The translations under genes were made by a program, and so were the position numbers. Below, piece after piece: positions 35,460-45,085 of a stretch of DNA of 64,000 bases. A model generated the notes under the pieces. The model was not told the DNA's origin, did no database searches, and worked only from the letters and a program-made list of their open reading frames with translations. This DNA is from Streptomyces sp. NBC_00539. Lineage in GTDB: Bacteria > Actinomycetota > Actinomycetes > Streptomycetales > Streptomycetaceae. The number at the start of each line of letters is the position of its first letter. Position 1 is the stretch's first letter. The stretch covers positions 124,001-188,000 of the forward strand of contig NZ_CP107811.1 of NCBI RefSeq assembly GCF_036346105.1, written 5' to 3'.

Positions 35460-35816
35460 GTGACCGAAGGAACCCTTGCCGTCACCCGAAACACCCACTC
35501 TTCCGGCGCCACCGTGCTGACGGTGACCGGGGACCTCGATCACCACACCGCACCCCAGCTTTCCGGTCCCCTGGGTGCTATACGGCTCGCACCGGATGAC
35601 CACCTGGTGATGGACCTGACCGGTTTGGAATATTGCGACTCCACCGGAGTGACCGTACTCATTACGGCCTACCAGCATGCGCAAAGCGCGAATTGTCCCC
35701 TCACCCTCGTAGGCGTGAACGACAACCTGCGACGCATCTTCCGCATCATCGGACTGGAGAGCATTTTCACCTTCCAGCCCACCATCGAGAATGCCGTACA
35801 AACGACATCTGCGTGA
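35460..35816 (+). CDS. STAS-domain anti-sigma-factor antagonist
   Basis: 118 aa; AGGAG nine bases before GTG 35460. Sequence shows VLTVTGDLDHHTAPQLSGPL, LVMDLTGLEYCDSTGVTVLI with the phospho-acceptor Ser in CDSTGV, and the C-terminal RRIFRIIGLESIF helix. It is transcribed away from the giant sensor and is a second possible substrate of its SpoIIE domain. Two STAS proteins around one phosphatase suggest a branched switch. Confidence 0.9.
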   Translation: MTEGTLAVTRNTHSSGATVLTVTGDLDHHTAPQLSGPLGAIRLAPDDHLVMDLTGLEYCDSTGVTVLITAYQHAQSANCPLTLVGVNDNLRRIFRIIGLESIFTFQPTIENAVQTTSA

Positions 35817-36008
35817 GTCTCCGCTGCGACAACGCCGGGCCACGGCCCTCCTGCAGCGGTCGACGCCGCCCAGACCGCGAGCCATCCCCTGCGGTGGTTT
35901 TGTCCACGAGATTCGAGAGCACCAGCAAGGGACGGCCGGGGTGGGCACCGAGTCCTGACGTACGTTCGAACCTATGACGCGCACCCTGAGATCCCGGCTC
36001 GTGGCCCA

Positions 36009-36479
36009 GTGAGCGACTGGTGGGCCTACCTGGAGGAACGGGCCTGCCGAGAGGTCGATGCCGACGTGCTGCGCGACCGCCGACTGCTGGCGGTCAAGTC
36101 CGTCTGTGAGGCGCTGCGACCGCTGGGGATTGGCCTGCACGAAGCCGAGCAGGTGGTCCACGCGCGATACGAGGCTCTGTGCGACCGTGTGCAGCGCACG
36201 CCGCCTGCTCCACTGGACCTCCCCTCGCCCCCAGCCCGCGCCGCAGCTCTCCTCCAGTTGCGCGCCCGCGGCCTTCAACTCGGCGGCCGCCCCCCTGCCC
36301 CCCTCCCGGAGCCCGTCGAGCACCCCGACGACCTCCTCACCGACACCGAGGCGGGCGCCGTCCTCGGCGTCCCCGCGGGCACAGTCCGTTTGCCGGGCGA
36401 GCGGGACCCGGCGCCGAGCCCGGGGCCTGGCCGCAGGGGCCCGCGGACGGCACCCGCAACCGCCCCGCCGCCTGATAGC
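36009..36479 (+). CDS. Hypothetical protein with possible excisionase-like HTH; 3' end unclear
   Basis: Starts MSDWWAYLEERACREVDADV, continues LGIGLHEAEQVVHARYEALC, and near residue 115 reads LTDTEAGAVLGVPAGTVR, a MerR/Xis-like helix-turn-helix beginning. After this the frame becomes Pro/Arg-rich nonsense and stays open into the next gene, whereas a neighbouring frame stops near 36475. A frameshift close to 36390 is likely. DNA binding is inferred only from the HTH start. Confidence 0.5.
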
Positions 36480-36704
36480 ACGCGACCGGCGAGCATGCCA
36501 CGGCCGGCCCACAGTCTCGGCGCCGGCCGACTCGACGCACGCGGCCGGCGACCTGCTGCTTGGCGTCCGACGCGTCACTCGCCGGCCTGGGCGAGGTGCC
36601 AGTGGTCGGTCGTAGCTCCGGTGCCGAGAGGTAGCTCTCGTGGGGGAGGCGGATCCTCCCTGCGGATGACGTACGGTCATCGCGGTGCGAACCATGATCG
36701 AGTC

Positions 36705-37319
36705 ATGTCACTCATGCCTTCCCCGGACGACGCGATGCGTCCCCTCCCCCACCGGACAATACGCCTCCACCTGAGCAAATGGCCTGGCTACGCCGCTGCG
36801 GCATGGGGGATCTTGTTCGCGGTACCCAGTTTTGTCTGGGCGACGGGCAATGCCTTCGGCGCGCAGTCGACGGTGGCGCCGTCCTTGGTGAAGCTCGCTC
36901 GCGACGGCGTGCCGTGGTTCGTGGCCGTCCTGGTGGTAACCGGCTTCCTGAAGCTCTTCGGCGCGCTGGTCGGCCTCGGCCTGACGCGACCGCGGGGCTT
37001 GCGGATCAGCCGGCTCATCGTGTTCTGCGGTGGTGGCGCGGCGACCCTGCTCATGTGGCATGGCGGCCTCTTCGTCGTCCACGGTGTGCTGGTCAAGGCC
37101 GGGGCAGTCTCGGTTGCGCCAGATCTGGCTCCGCTGACCGATTGGTACCTCTACCTGTGGGGGCCGTGGTTCATCATCGGCGGGCTGGCCTTCGCCGGGG
37201 CCACCGCGCTGCATGCCCGCCAACGCGATGATCGGTACAAGCTGCGACTCTACGGCGCTGCGGGTGCACTCGGAGCCCTACTGCTGTCGCTGGCCTCGAC
37301 GGCTACCGGGATCGGTTGA
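36705..37319 (+). CDS. DUF3995-type integral membrane protein
   Basis: 204 aa from ATG 36705. Four or five membrane helices: GYAAAAWGILFAVPSFVWAT, VPWFVAVLVVTGFLKLFGAL, RLIVFCGGGAATLLMWHGGL, LWGPWFIIGGLAFAGATAL and a C-terminal helix. The pattern fits the DUF3995 family of unknown function. The preceding frame is open without a stop, so a fusion is formally possible but not believed. Weak ribosome site. Confidence 0.8.
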   Translation: MSLMPSPDDAMRPLPHRTIRLHLSKWPGYAAAAWGILFAVPSFVWATGNAFGAQSTVAPSLVKLARDGVPWFVAVLVVTGFLKLFGALVGLGLTRPRGLRISRLIVFCGGGAATLLMWHGGLFVVHGVLVKAGAVSVAPDLAPLTDWYLYLWGPWFIIGGLAFAGATALHARQRDDRYKLRLYGAAGALGALLLSLASTATGIG

Positions 37320-37374
37320 GAGTCGTCACGTAACCGCAGGCCGAGAGTGAGACGATCTCGCATGGCTGGTGTGC

Positions 37375-37764
37375 TCATTCCACTGCTTCGGGTTCCCCCT
37401 GCTCGAATGCGACGCGGCAGCGTTCTACCTGATCGGCCACGTGCTCCATGTACCAGCGCATCACCTCGTAGGGGACGACGCGACCGTCAGGGCTCCAGAA
37501 GCGGACAGTCGGTTGCAGGTTCGGATCCTCGTCCGGGACGTGTGTCACCAAGAAGGCAGGGCCGGGCAAGTGGGCCACCGCGGCGTCGGGGGTCGCGGCC
37601 CCCTCGGCCGATGCCGGCTTGGCTTCGCTCAGTTCCACCGACCAGGCGTCGTTGGGCAAGGCGTAGCGGAACAGGACGGCGTAGTGGCGACCTGCGTGTT
37701 CCTTGAGTTCCCATGGCATGTCGGCAGGCTGCCACAGATGTTCCTGTTGCAGGCTCGCGGGCAT
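37375..37764 (-). CDS. Hypothetical soluble protein
   Basis: 129 aa: MPWELKEHAGRHYAVLFRYA, DAWSVELSEAKPA, AFLVTHVPDEDPNLQPTVRF, VVPYEVMRWYMEHVADQVER. Balanced composition and good codon bias support a real gene. The start at 37764 follows CAGGG closely; ATG 37719 is an alternative. No family recognised. It stands alone between two genes in other states of decay. Confidence 0.65.
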   Translation of the reverse strand: MPASLQQEHLWQPADMPWELKEHAGRHYAVLFRYALPNDAWSVELSEAKPASAEGAATPDAAVAHLPGPAFLVTHVPDEDPNLQPTVRFWSPDGRVVPYEVMRWYMEHVADQVERCRVAFEQGEPEAVE

Positions 37765-37838
37765 CCCTGGGCTCGCCTGGGTGCAACCCGCCCAGCGTTT
37801 GCGGGACAGCCCTCAGGCCAATGGGCTGGTGGTAACGA

Positions 37839-38319
37839 TCAGCCTAGGACCGCGGCGAGGTCCGGGGCGTGGGCCAGGTAGTCCTGGTGATCGGCGTTCT
37901 GCGGCTGCTTGTGCAAGTACAGCAGGTCTTGTCGGTGACCGGCGCCTGGATCAGACCGGTCAGCCCCGGATCGCCGGCGGCCAGACCGCCCCTGAAGGCG
38001 TCGGCGCCGGCCACGGCACGCGCCCCGCCCGACGTCTCCACGACGATGAGCTCGTGCTCGGCCGTGATGGTCTCGAACAGCGATGGAAGTCGCTGTTCCA
38101 TGCGCAGCGCCGTCTGTCGCTGGTCCTGGGCCCCGCGGCCGGAGAGGTTGCCGTAGCCGGTCGCCGAGGCCGCGCCCAGCAGTGACCGCACTTGCCGGCC
38201 CAGTCGGGCACCGAGGCCGGGACGGGCCGCTCGCGCGCGGATGCGCTGCCCGTGGCGGAGAGCGGGCCGACGGCCAGGGAGACGGCGATGGCGGCGGAGA
38301 GGCGGGCGGTGCGCTTCAA
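37839..38319 (-). pseudogene. Secreted protein broken by two frameshifts
   Basis: A TTG at 38319 behind GAAGG starts KRTARLSAAIAVSLAVGPLS, a signal peptide. The body continues in a second frame (RQVRSLLGAASATGYGNLSG; MEQRLPSLFETITAEHELIV; VETSGGARAVAGADAFRGGL) and the end in a third (LLYLHKQPQNADHQDYLAHA) to the TGA at 37839. Together they make a plausible exported protein of about 160 aa. No family recognised. The shifts may be decay or sequence error. Confidence 0.6.
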
Positions 38320-38521
38320 GGCGGACCTTCGGGTCCTCCCGGTCTGCCGGTCGGCAGGGTGGGTCCACCGCACGTTCGCCCCGGGGCCGGAAAGTCGCGC
38401 CCACGTCCGGTCGTGGCCCCGGATGAACGACGGCTGAACGACCTCTGCCCGGGCGGGTCCCGAAGCGCTCCCCGGTCACGCGGGGACCCGCGGATCGGCG
38501 GGCCCGTCCGGGAAGCCGTGT

Positions 38522-40339
38522 TCAGCGGTGGAGGGCATCGAGTGCCTCGTTCAGAGTGGTCGCCGCCATGATGAGCGACAGGTGGGTGAAAGCCTGGGGG
38601 AAGTTGCCGAGTTGCTCGCCGCTGGGGCCGATCTCCTCCGCGAAGAGACCGACGTGGTTGGCGTACGTGTGCATCTTCTCGAAGGTGTAGCGGGCCTGCG
38701 GCAGCCGTCCGGCGCGGGCGAGGGCGTCGACGTAGAGGAACGTGCAGAGGCTGAAGGTCCCTTCCGAGCCGCGCAGACCGTCGGGAGAGGCCTGGGGGTC
38801 GTACCGGTAGACCAGGCTGTCGGAGACCAGGACGCGGTCCATGGCGTCGAGCGTGGACAGCCAGCTCGCGCTCCTCGGCGCGAGGAACCCGACCCGGGGA
38901 ACCAGCAACAGCGAGGCGTCGAGGACGTGGCTGCCGTAATGCTGGACCAGGGACCGTTCCTTGTCGCTCCAGCCGCGTTCCATGACCTGTTCGAGGATGT
39001 CGTCGCGGGCCTTGGTCCACAGGGCGGTGTCCGCCGGCCTGCTGAAGTCGGCGGCGATCTTGATTCCGCGGTCGAAGGCGGCCCAGCACATCACGCGGCT
39101 GTAGGTGAAGTCCTTCCGGCCGCCCCGGGTCTCCCAGATGCCCTCGTCGGGCCGGTCCCAGGAGTCGGCGAGCCAGTCCAGGGTCCGGGCGAGCGCCTTC
39201 CAGCCCTGGTAGTCGGCTTGTCCGGCGACCTCGCGGCCCTGTGACAGGGCGTACAGCGCCTCGCCGTAGATGTCGAGTTGCAACTGGTCCATGGCCGCGT
39301 TTCCGGCCCGGACCGGGTACGAGCCCCGGTAGCCCTCGAAGTGTTCGAGGATCTCCTCGGTCAGGTGAGGGTCACCGTCGACCCGGTACATGATCTGGAG
39401 CGGCTCCCCGTCGCGACCCTCATGGGCGCTCAGGCGGTCGCCGAGCCAGTGGGTGAAGCGGGTCGCCTCCTCCACGAAGCCGAGGTCGAGCAGGGCACGC
39501 ACGGACAGGGACCCGTCCCGTACCCAGGTGAAGCGGTAGTCCCAGTTGCGTTCGCCGCCGACCTGCTCGGGAAGGCCCATGGTGGCGGCCGCGACCGGCG
39601 CGCCCGAGGGGGCGTAGGTGAGGAGCTTGAGCGTGATGGCCGAGCGGTACACCATCTCCGCCCAGCGGCCGTGATAGCGCGAAGTGCGCACCCACTTCTG
39701 CCAGTAGTCGATCTGTTCCCAGATCTCCTCGGTGATCCGGTCGCCGTCCGGGGGCTGCGGCGCCGCTCCGTCCTCGGCGTCGGTGGTGAACACCGCCGCC
39801 GCCACCTCACCCGCGTTGAGCGTGATCGACGCCCGGACGTCCTGGCCGTCGCGTTCGAGCGGGAAGGTGCTCTGCAGGAACGCGGTGACCCCGGGGGCCC
39901 GGAAGGTCGCCGTGTTCCCCGCCACGTCGAGTCGGTGGGTCGCCCGCGCGTAGTCGAACCGGGGGCGGCATTCGAGGGTGAAGTTCACGGTGCCGCGTAC
40001 CGTGCGGATCGCACGCACCAGGGTGTGCCGGTCGGACGCGGTGAGACCCCGGTGGACCGGCATGTAGTCGATGATCTCCCCGACCCCGTCGGGTGACATG
40101 AAGCGGGTCACCACGACCGCCGTGTCCGGGTAGTAGAGCTGTTTCCACGTGCCGTCGCCCTGTTCCGGTGCGAGCAGGAAGTAGCCGCCCCCGTCGTGGT
40201 CGAGCAGCGAGGCGAAGATGCTGGGGGAATCGAATCGTGGTGCCGCGAACCAGTCGACGACTCCCTTGGACGACACCAGGGCGGCGGTCTGCAGATCCCC
40301 CACGAGTCCGTGCTCGGCGATGGGCGGGTAACGGTCCAT
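38522..40339 (-). CDS. Glycoside hydrolase family 15 protein (trehalase/glucoamylase type)
   Basis: 605 aa, start ATG 40339 behind GGAGGAG. The N-terminal beta-domain begins IAEHGLVGDLQTAALVSSKG with VDWFAAPRFDSPSIFASLLD, and the (alpha/alpha)6 barrel contains NWDYRFTWVRDGSLSVRALL, NAAMDQLQLDIYGEALYALS and EGIWETRGGRKDFTYSRVMC. This is the actinobacterial GH15 group that includes mycobacterial and streptomycete trehalases. It should release glucose from trehalose or alpha-glucans in the cytoplasm (no signal peptide). It is followed on the same strand by a GMC oxidoreductase gene upstream of it, and lies in a glucose-oxidation neighbourhood. Confidence 0.9.
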   Translation of the reverse strand: MDRYPPIAEHGLVGDLQTAALVSSKGVVDWFAAPRFDSPSIFASLLDHDGGGYFLLAPEQGDGTWKQLYYPDTAVVVTRFMSPDGVGEIIDYMPVHRGLTASDRHTLVRAIRTVRGTVNFTLECRPRFDYARATHRLDVAGNTATFRAPGVTAFLQSTFPLERDGQDVRASITLNAGEVAAAVFTTDAEDGAAPQPPDGDRITEEIWEQIDYWQKWVRTSRYHGRWAEMVYRSAITLKLLTYAPSGAPVAAATMGLPEQVGGERNWDYRFTWVRDGSLSVRALLDLGFVEEATRFTHWLGDRLSAHEGRDGEPLQIMYRVDGDPHLTEEILEHFEGYRGSYPVRAGNAAMDQLQLDIYGEALYALSQGREVAGQADYQGWKALARTLDWLADSWDRPDEGIWETRGGRKDFTYSRVMCWAAFDRGIKIAADFSRPADTALWTKARDDILEQVMERGWSDKERSLVQHYGSHVLDASLLLVPRVGFLAPRSASWLSTLDAMDRVLVSDSLVYRYDPQASPDGLRGSEGTFSLCTFLYVDALARAGRLPQARYTFEKMHTYANHVGLFAEEIGPSGEQLGNFPQAFTHLSLIMAATTLNEALDALHR

Positions 40340-40398
40340 GTCTCTCCTCCTCCGGACGCCTCAGTCGTGCTCGGCCGTCGCGGCTCGGCGGCGCCCGG

Positions 40399-41979
40399 TC
40401 ATCGCAGTCGCTCCGCGAGGTGGTCCCCCACACGCAAGGCGTTGGCGATCGCCGTCAGCGAGGGGTTGACCGCGCCGATGCTCGGGAAGAAGCTCGTGTC
40501 GACGACGTAGAGGTTGTCGAGGTCGTGGGCCTTGCAGTCGACGTCCAGGGCGGAGCTCTGCGGGTCGTGGCCGAAGCGGACGGTGCCGGCCTGATGGGCC
40601 GTGGCGCCTATGGGCATGCCCTTGTGCAGGTAGATGCTGTGTGACAACAGATGGTGTTCGTGCATGCCCAGATGACCGAGCATGTGCTGCAGTTTGCCCC
40701 GCAGCCGGTCCAGGCCGGCGATGTTGTTCTTCTCGTCGAGGGCGAGGTGGATGCCGCCGTCCCCGTCGAGGGTGACCCGGTTGTCCGGCGTCGGCAGGTC
40801 CTCACCGCACAGCCAGAAGTCGACGGCGTGGTGTGCGAGCACTTCGAAGGGCATGTCCGGGGTGACGGCGCCGGCCCAGCGGGGTGCCTCGCCGTGGATC
40901 TGCTCGGAGTCGGATTTGCCGAGCATCTGGATGCCGCCGAGGGGGTAGTCCCAGTCGTCGGATCCCAGGTACCAGTCGTGCAGCGCCAGGGTCTTCTGGA
41001 ACCTGGTGGGGTTCGGTTCCTTGGAGACCGCCATCAGGGCCAGGTTGTTGTGCCGCATGTAGTGCCGACCGACCACGTCCGAGCTGTTGGCCAGGCCGCG
41101 AGGGTGCCGGTCGTCTGCCGAACGCAGCAGCAGGGCGGCGGAGTTGACCGCCCCACAGGCCACGACCACGATGTCGGCGGCGAACCGGACGGTCGAACCG
41201 TCCCCCAGTTCCGCGACGACCGTGGTGACGCTGCGCCCGTTGGCGTCCGTTTCGAGCCGCCGCACATCGGCGCGGGTGAGCAGTTCGACGTTGGCGTGTT
41301 CCAGGGCCGGGTCCACACAGATGACCTGGGCGTCCGACTTCGCTCCCATCAGGCAGGGGAAGCCGTCCACACGGTCGCAGCGGATGCAGGCGCTGCCGTG
41401 CGCCGCCCGCCCTCGCTCGTCCTGGAGCAGATTCACCCCGATCGGGAGATGAAAGGGGTGCAGGCCCCGCTTCTCCAGGTCGTCGCTCAACTGCTGGATG
41501 CGCGGCTCGTGTCGCACGGGCGGGTACGCGTACGGGGCACTGGCCGGCCCTTCGGTGGGGTCCTCGCCGTGCCTGCCGTGGACGAGGTAGAGGTGCTCGG
41601 CCTGCGTGTAGTACGGCTCCAGGTCGCCGTAGTCCAGTGGCCAGGCGGGCGAGATGCCGTCATGGTGGCGGATCTCGCCGAAGTCCTCCGGGCGCAGGCG
41701 GAACAGCGCGGCGCCGTAGAACTTGGTGTTGCCGCCGACGTAGTAGTTCACCTCGGGCGGGAACCGCTTTCCGTGCCGGTCGTACCAGAACTCCGGTGCG
41801 CGGTACTTCGCCTTGACGAAGACCTGGGTGGAGTCCCAGTTGTCCCGTTCGCGCGGCAGGTAGTCGCCGCGTTCGAGGAGGAGGATCCGTTTTCCGGTGG
41901 GTGCCAGGCGGTGGGCGAGCGTGCCGCCGCCGGCACCCGTCCCGATGATGATGACGTCGTACTGCCGCGCCTCGGTCAT
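40399..41979 (-). CDS. GMC-family FAD oxidoreductase
   Basis: 526 aa, start ATG 41979. FAD-binding YDVIIIGTGAGGGTLAHRLA at the N-terminus; YYVGGNTKFYGAALFRLRPE; a Cys-rich segment GSACIRCDRVDGFPCLMGAK; ACGAVNSAALLLRSA; and the C-terminal GMC end YVVDTSFFPSIGAVNPSLTA with IANALRVGDHL. It resembles glucose/choline/gluconate-type dehydrogenases that pass electrons to quinones or cytochromes rather than to oxygen. No signal peptide. It is 60 bp upstream of the GH15 gene, likely one transcript. Substrate is inferred to be a sugar or polyol from context only. Confidence 0.9.
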   Translation of the reverse strand: MTEARQYDVIIIGTGAGGGTLAHRLAPTGKRILLLERGDYLPRERDNWDSTQVFVKAKYRAPEFWYDRHGKRFPPEVNYYVGGNTKFYGAALFRLRPEDFGEIRHHDGISPAWPLDYGDLEPYYTQAEHLYLVHGRHGEDPTEGPASAPYAYPPVRHEPRIQQLSDDLEKRGLHPFHLPIGVNLLQDERGRAAHGSACIRCDRVDGFPCLMGAKSDAQVICVDPALEHANVELLTRADVRRLETDANGRSVTTVVAELGDGSTVRFAADIVVVACGAVNSAALLLRSADDRHPRGLANSSDVVGRHYMRHNNLALMAVSKEPNPTRFQKTLALHDWYLGSDDWDYPLGGIQMLGKSDSEQIHGEAPRWAGAVTPDMPFEVLAHHAVDFWLCGEDLPTPDNRVTLDGDGGIHLALDEKNNIAGLDRLRGKLQHMLGHLGMHEHHLLSHSIYLHKGMPIGATAHQAGTVRFGHDPQSSALDVDCKAHDLDNLYVVDTSFFPSIGAVNPSLTAIANALRVGDHLAERLR

Positions 41980-42111
41980 GCCGCCACCGTCTCCGGAGCA
42001 CGGTGTGCTCCTGTCAGGTGAGTTGGGTCCGCTCGCATCCACTGCGCTCGCATCTACAACGTAGCCCCGCACGTGTGGCCCGGCGAGTCGGCTCGGCCGG
42101 GGCTCCGCCGG

Positions 42112-43044
42112 TCACAGGACCGCCAGCGGATTGACGGGGGAACCGGTCGCCGCCGGCAGTCGTAGCGGCGCGATCACGCAGAGGAACGACCAGCGCCCCT
42201 CGTCCGCGCAGAGGCGCGCCAGTTCCTCGAGCCGCAGGTAGTCGAGCAGGTGCAGTCCCATGGCGTGGATGGCCAGTACGTGCACCGGGTACGCGACGCC
42301 CCGCACGGCGCTGGGGGCCGTGTCGTTGTTGCCGTCGCTGCCGAGGACGGCGACCCGGCGGTCGGCCGCATGACGCAGAGCCGTCGGATGGAGCCCGGCC
42401 CGCGCGGCGGTCGCGTCCCAGGCACCGAGTTCCTCGCGCCTGCGGCGGTGCCCGACGCGTACGAGGAGGATGTCGCCCGCGCCGACCCGTACTCCCTGTC
42501 GCGCCTCGGCGGCGGCGAGGTCCCCGGCGGTGACGTGCGATCCCGGCTCGAGCCACTCGGTGCCGTGCAGACGCGGGATGTCCAGGAGCACCCCCCGGCC
42601 CACGATCCCGTCGCGGGCCAGGTCGATGGTCAGGGCCCCCGATCCGTCCGGGGACAGGACGTCGGCCGCGGGCACGCGGCCGTGCAGGGTGCCGTCGTAG
42701 ATGACGTGGCAGAGCGCGTCGATGTGGCTGTCGGCGTCGCCGTGGATGTTCAGGGCGACGCGGTCCCGGGCGAACTGGAGGCCGTGCGGGTCCGGGACGC
42801 CGCCGGCGGGGGCGGTGAGCCGGTGCACGGCCGGTTCGGGGTTGTCGGGTCCCTCGCGGGTGTCCAGGGGCGCGGCGAGCGAGACCGTACGGCCGGAGCG
42901 GACCTCGCGGACGGCTGCCAGGGTCCGTTCGGGGGTGAGGGTGACCAGGGCTCCCCGGGGCGCCCGGCCGCCGGGCGCCTTGTCGCGCAGTTCGCGATAG
43001 AGCGACCGGAATGCGGCCTCGCTCATCTGGTCGGGCGCACCCAT
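42112..43044 (-). CDS. Cyclase-family metal-dependent hydrolase
   Basis: 310 aa. The signature SHIDALCHVIYDG (metal ligands His, Asp, His; the kynurenine-formamidase/isatin-hydrolase pattern) follows LNIHGDAD. Other conserved parts are GRGVLLDIPRLHG, VGAGDILLVRVGHR and YPVHVLAIHAMGLHLLDYLR. Start ATG 43044 behind GAGG is chosen over 43062. The family hydrolyses amides or opens rings and lactones with Mn or Zn. In this cluster a lactone-opening role is conceivable but unproven. Confidence 0.85.
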   Translation of the reverse strand: MGAPDQMSEAAFRSLYRELRDKAPGGRAPRGALVTLTPERTLAAVREVRSGRTVSLAAPLDTREGPDNPEPAVHRLTAPAGGVPDPHGLQFARDRVALNIHGDADSHIDALCHVIYDGTLHGRVPAADVLSPDGSGALTIDLARDGIVGRGVLLDIPRLHGTEWLEPGSHVTAGDLAAAEARQGVRVGAGDILLVRVGHRRRREELGAWDATAARAGLHPTALRHAADRRVAVLGSDGNNDTAPSAVRGVAYPVHVLAIHAMGLHLLDYLRLEELARLCADEGRWSFLCVIAPLRLPAATGSPVNPLAVL

Positions 43045-43295
43045 GCCCTCACCATCGTGCACACCGGCGGTTCGCGCGCGCCGAACGGCGAACCGGCCGA
43101 ACCCGAATTGCCGAGCCCCGGGGGCGCCGGGTTAATGGACGAGCGGCCCGCGTCCGGGCCCCGCGCACCCGTGCGCCTGCCTCTCACATGCGGAGATCCG
43201 CTTGGACATGCTGCAGGTTCGTTCCCGTCGCCGCCGGACACCGCCGTGCTGATGCCGGTCGGAACGGGGGCACGCGCCTGTCGGTGGGCCGGGCC

Positions 43296-45061
43296 GTGAG
43301 CGCCGCCTCCGCCCTTTCGGACGACCAGGTGCTCCTGGGACTCGGCCTGATCGTCGTGCTGGCCGTGGGCTCCCAGCTGCTGGCGAGCCGGCTACGCGTC
43401 CCCGCGCTGATCATCCTGCTGCCCGTCGGGTTCACCGCCGGCGCGCTGACCGATGACGTGAACCCCGAGGAGCTGCTGGGTGCCGGCTTCTCCCAGTGGG
43501 TCTCGCTGGCCGTCGCGGTGATCCTCTACGACGCCGGGCTGGGCCTGGACCTGAAGCGGTTCAGAGCGCACACCCGCACGGTGGTGGTGCGGCTGATCTG
43601 GTGCGGCGGGCTGCTCACCGCGGTGTCGGCGGCCCTGCTCGCCCGGGCCCTGCTGGGGATGTCCGTCGGTGCGTCCGTGATGCTCGGGACCATCCTGATC
43701 GTGTCCGGACCCACGGTCGTCGGACCGTTGCTCCACTTCGTCCGTCCCACGGACCGGCTCCAGCACGTCCTCATCTGGGAGGGGACGCTCATCGACCCCG
43801 TGGGGGCCGTCTTGGGCGCCCTGGTCTTCCACGGTGTGGTGGCGGGAAAGCGCAAGGGCCTGGGGAGCGAGCTGCGGAGTTCGCCGTCAGTGCCGCGGTG
43901 GGCCTGGCCGGCGGCGTCGTGGGGACCGCGGTGCTGGTGACGCTCCTGCGCAGGCTGCGCCCCGGGGCGGTGCTGGGTACCACCGTCCAGTTGGCCGCAG
44001 TGATCGGTGTGACGGCGGTCTGCGGTGTGATCCGGGACGACACGGGCCTGATCGCCGCCGTCCTGATGGGGCTGGCGGTGGCGAACCTGCCCGGCTCCGT
44101 TGTCGCCGCCCGGGATCCCTTCTTCGAGACCCTGGTCCATCTGATCATCGGCCTGCTGTTCATCTCCATCTCGGCCACCGTCAGCCCGCAGTCGCTGCGG
44201 CACGTGGTGCTGCCGACCCTCGGCCTCGTCGCGGTCCTGGTCCTGGTGGTCCGGCCGCTCGTGGCGGCCGTCGCGTCCCTCGGCACGGATCTGACCCGCG
44301 GGGAGCGGCGGTTCCTCGGGTGGATGGCGCCGCGCGGCATCGTGGCCGCGGCCACCGCCTCGACGTTCTCCGCCACCCTGGCCGACAAGGGCGTGGGCGG
44401 CGCCTCGAAGATCCTTCCCGCCACGTTCCTGGTCATCGTGACGACCGTCACGCTGTACGGGCTGACCGCCGCGCCGGTGGCGAAACGATGGGGGGTCGTA
44501 CGCCCGTCGCGCTCCAGGCCGCTGCTCGTGGGCGATGATCTGTGGGTGGTCGATCTGGGAGTGGCCCTGCGGTCGGCCGGGCTGGAGGTCGTCATGTGGG
44601 CGGGGCACGACGCGCAGCGGGAGCGGATCGCCGCCGCCGGGCTGGAACTCGCCCCCGGGGAGCTGTTCGCCGCGGCCACCGGCTCGGGCGCCGAATTGGA
44701 GGGCCTCACCGGCGTCCTGCTCCTGACCGACGAGCCCGACTTCAACGCCCTGGCTTCCGTCAGCCTCCAGGGCGGTGTCGAGGGAGCCGTGTACCGCCTC
44801 GGGCCCGCCGCCGACACCCAGGGGGTCGTCGCCCCGTACACCGGTGGCCAGGTGCTCTTCGACGCCCCGCTGACCGGAGCCGAGCTGGCCCGCCGCTACG
44901 ACCTGGGCGCCCGCCTCGTCACGCGTCGCCTCGACGGTCCGGTCCCCGCCGGACACCACCTGCTGTTCCTGGTGCGCCCGGACGGCACACTGCTGCCCGT
45001 GACCCGCTCCGGAGCTCCGACGCCGCGCTCGGGCGACATCGCCGTACTCCTGGGCGGCTGA
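43296..45061 (+). pseudogene. Cation:proton antiporter (CPA type) with an apparent frameshift
   Basis: Frame one from GTG 43296 gives antiporter helices LGLIVVLAVGSQLLASRLRV, PALIILLPVGFTAG and VSGPTVVGPLLHFVRP. Around 43865-43885 the reading moves to a second frame, continuing AEFAVSAAVGLAGGVVGTAV, DDTGLIAAVLMGLAVANLPG, LIIGLLFISISATVSPQ and MAPRGIVAAATASTFSATLA, then a C-terminal TrkA-N-like cytosolic domain. Total length is one base short of a full frame (588 codons). Both halves show intact conservation, so this is a recent single-base loss, a sequencing error, or programmed shift. It faces the cyclase gene. Confidence 0.8.
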
Positions 45062-45085
45062 CCCCGGCCGGGAAGAACCGGTTCC

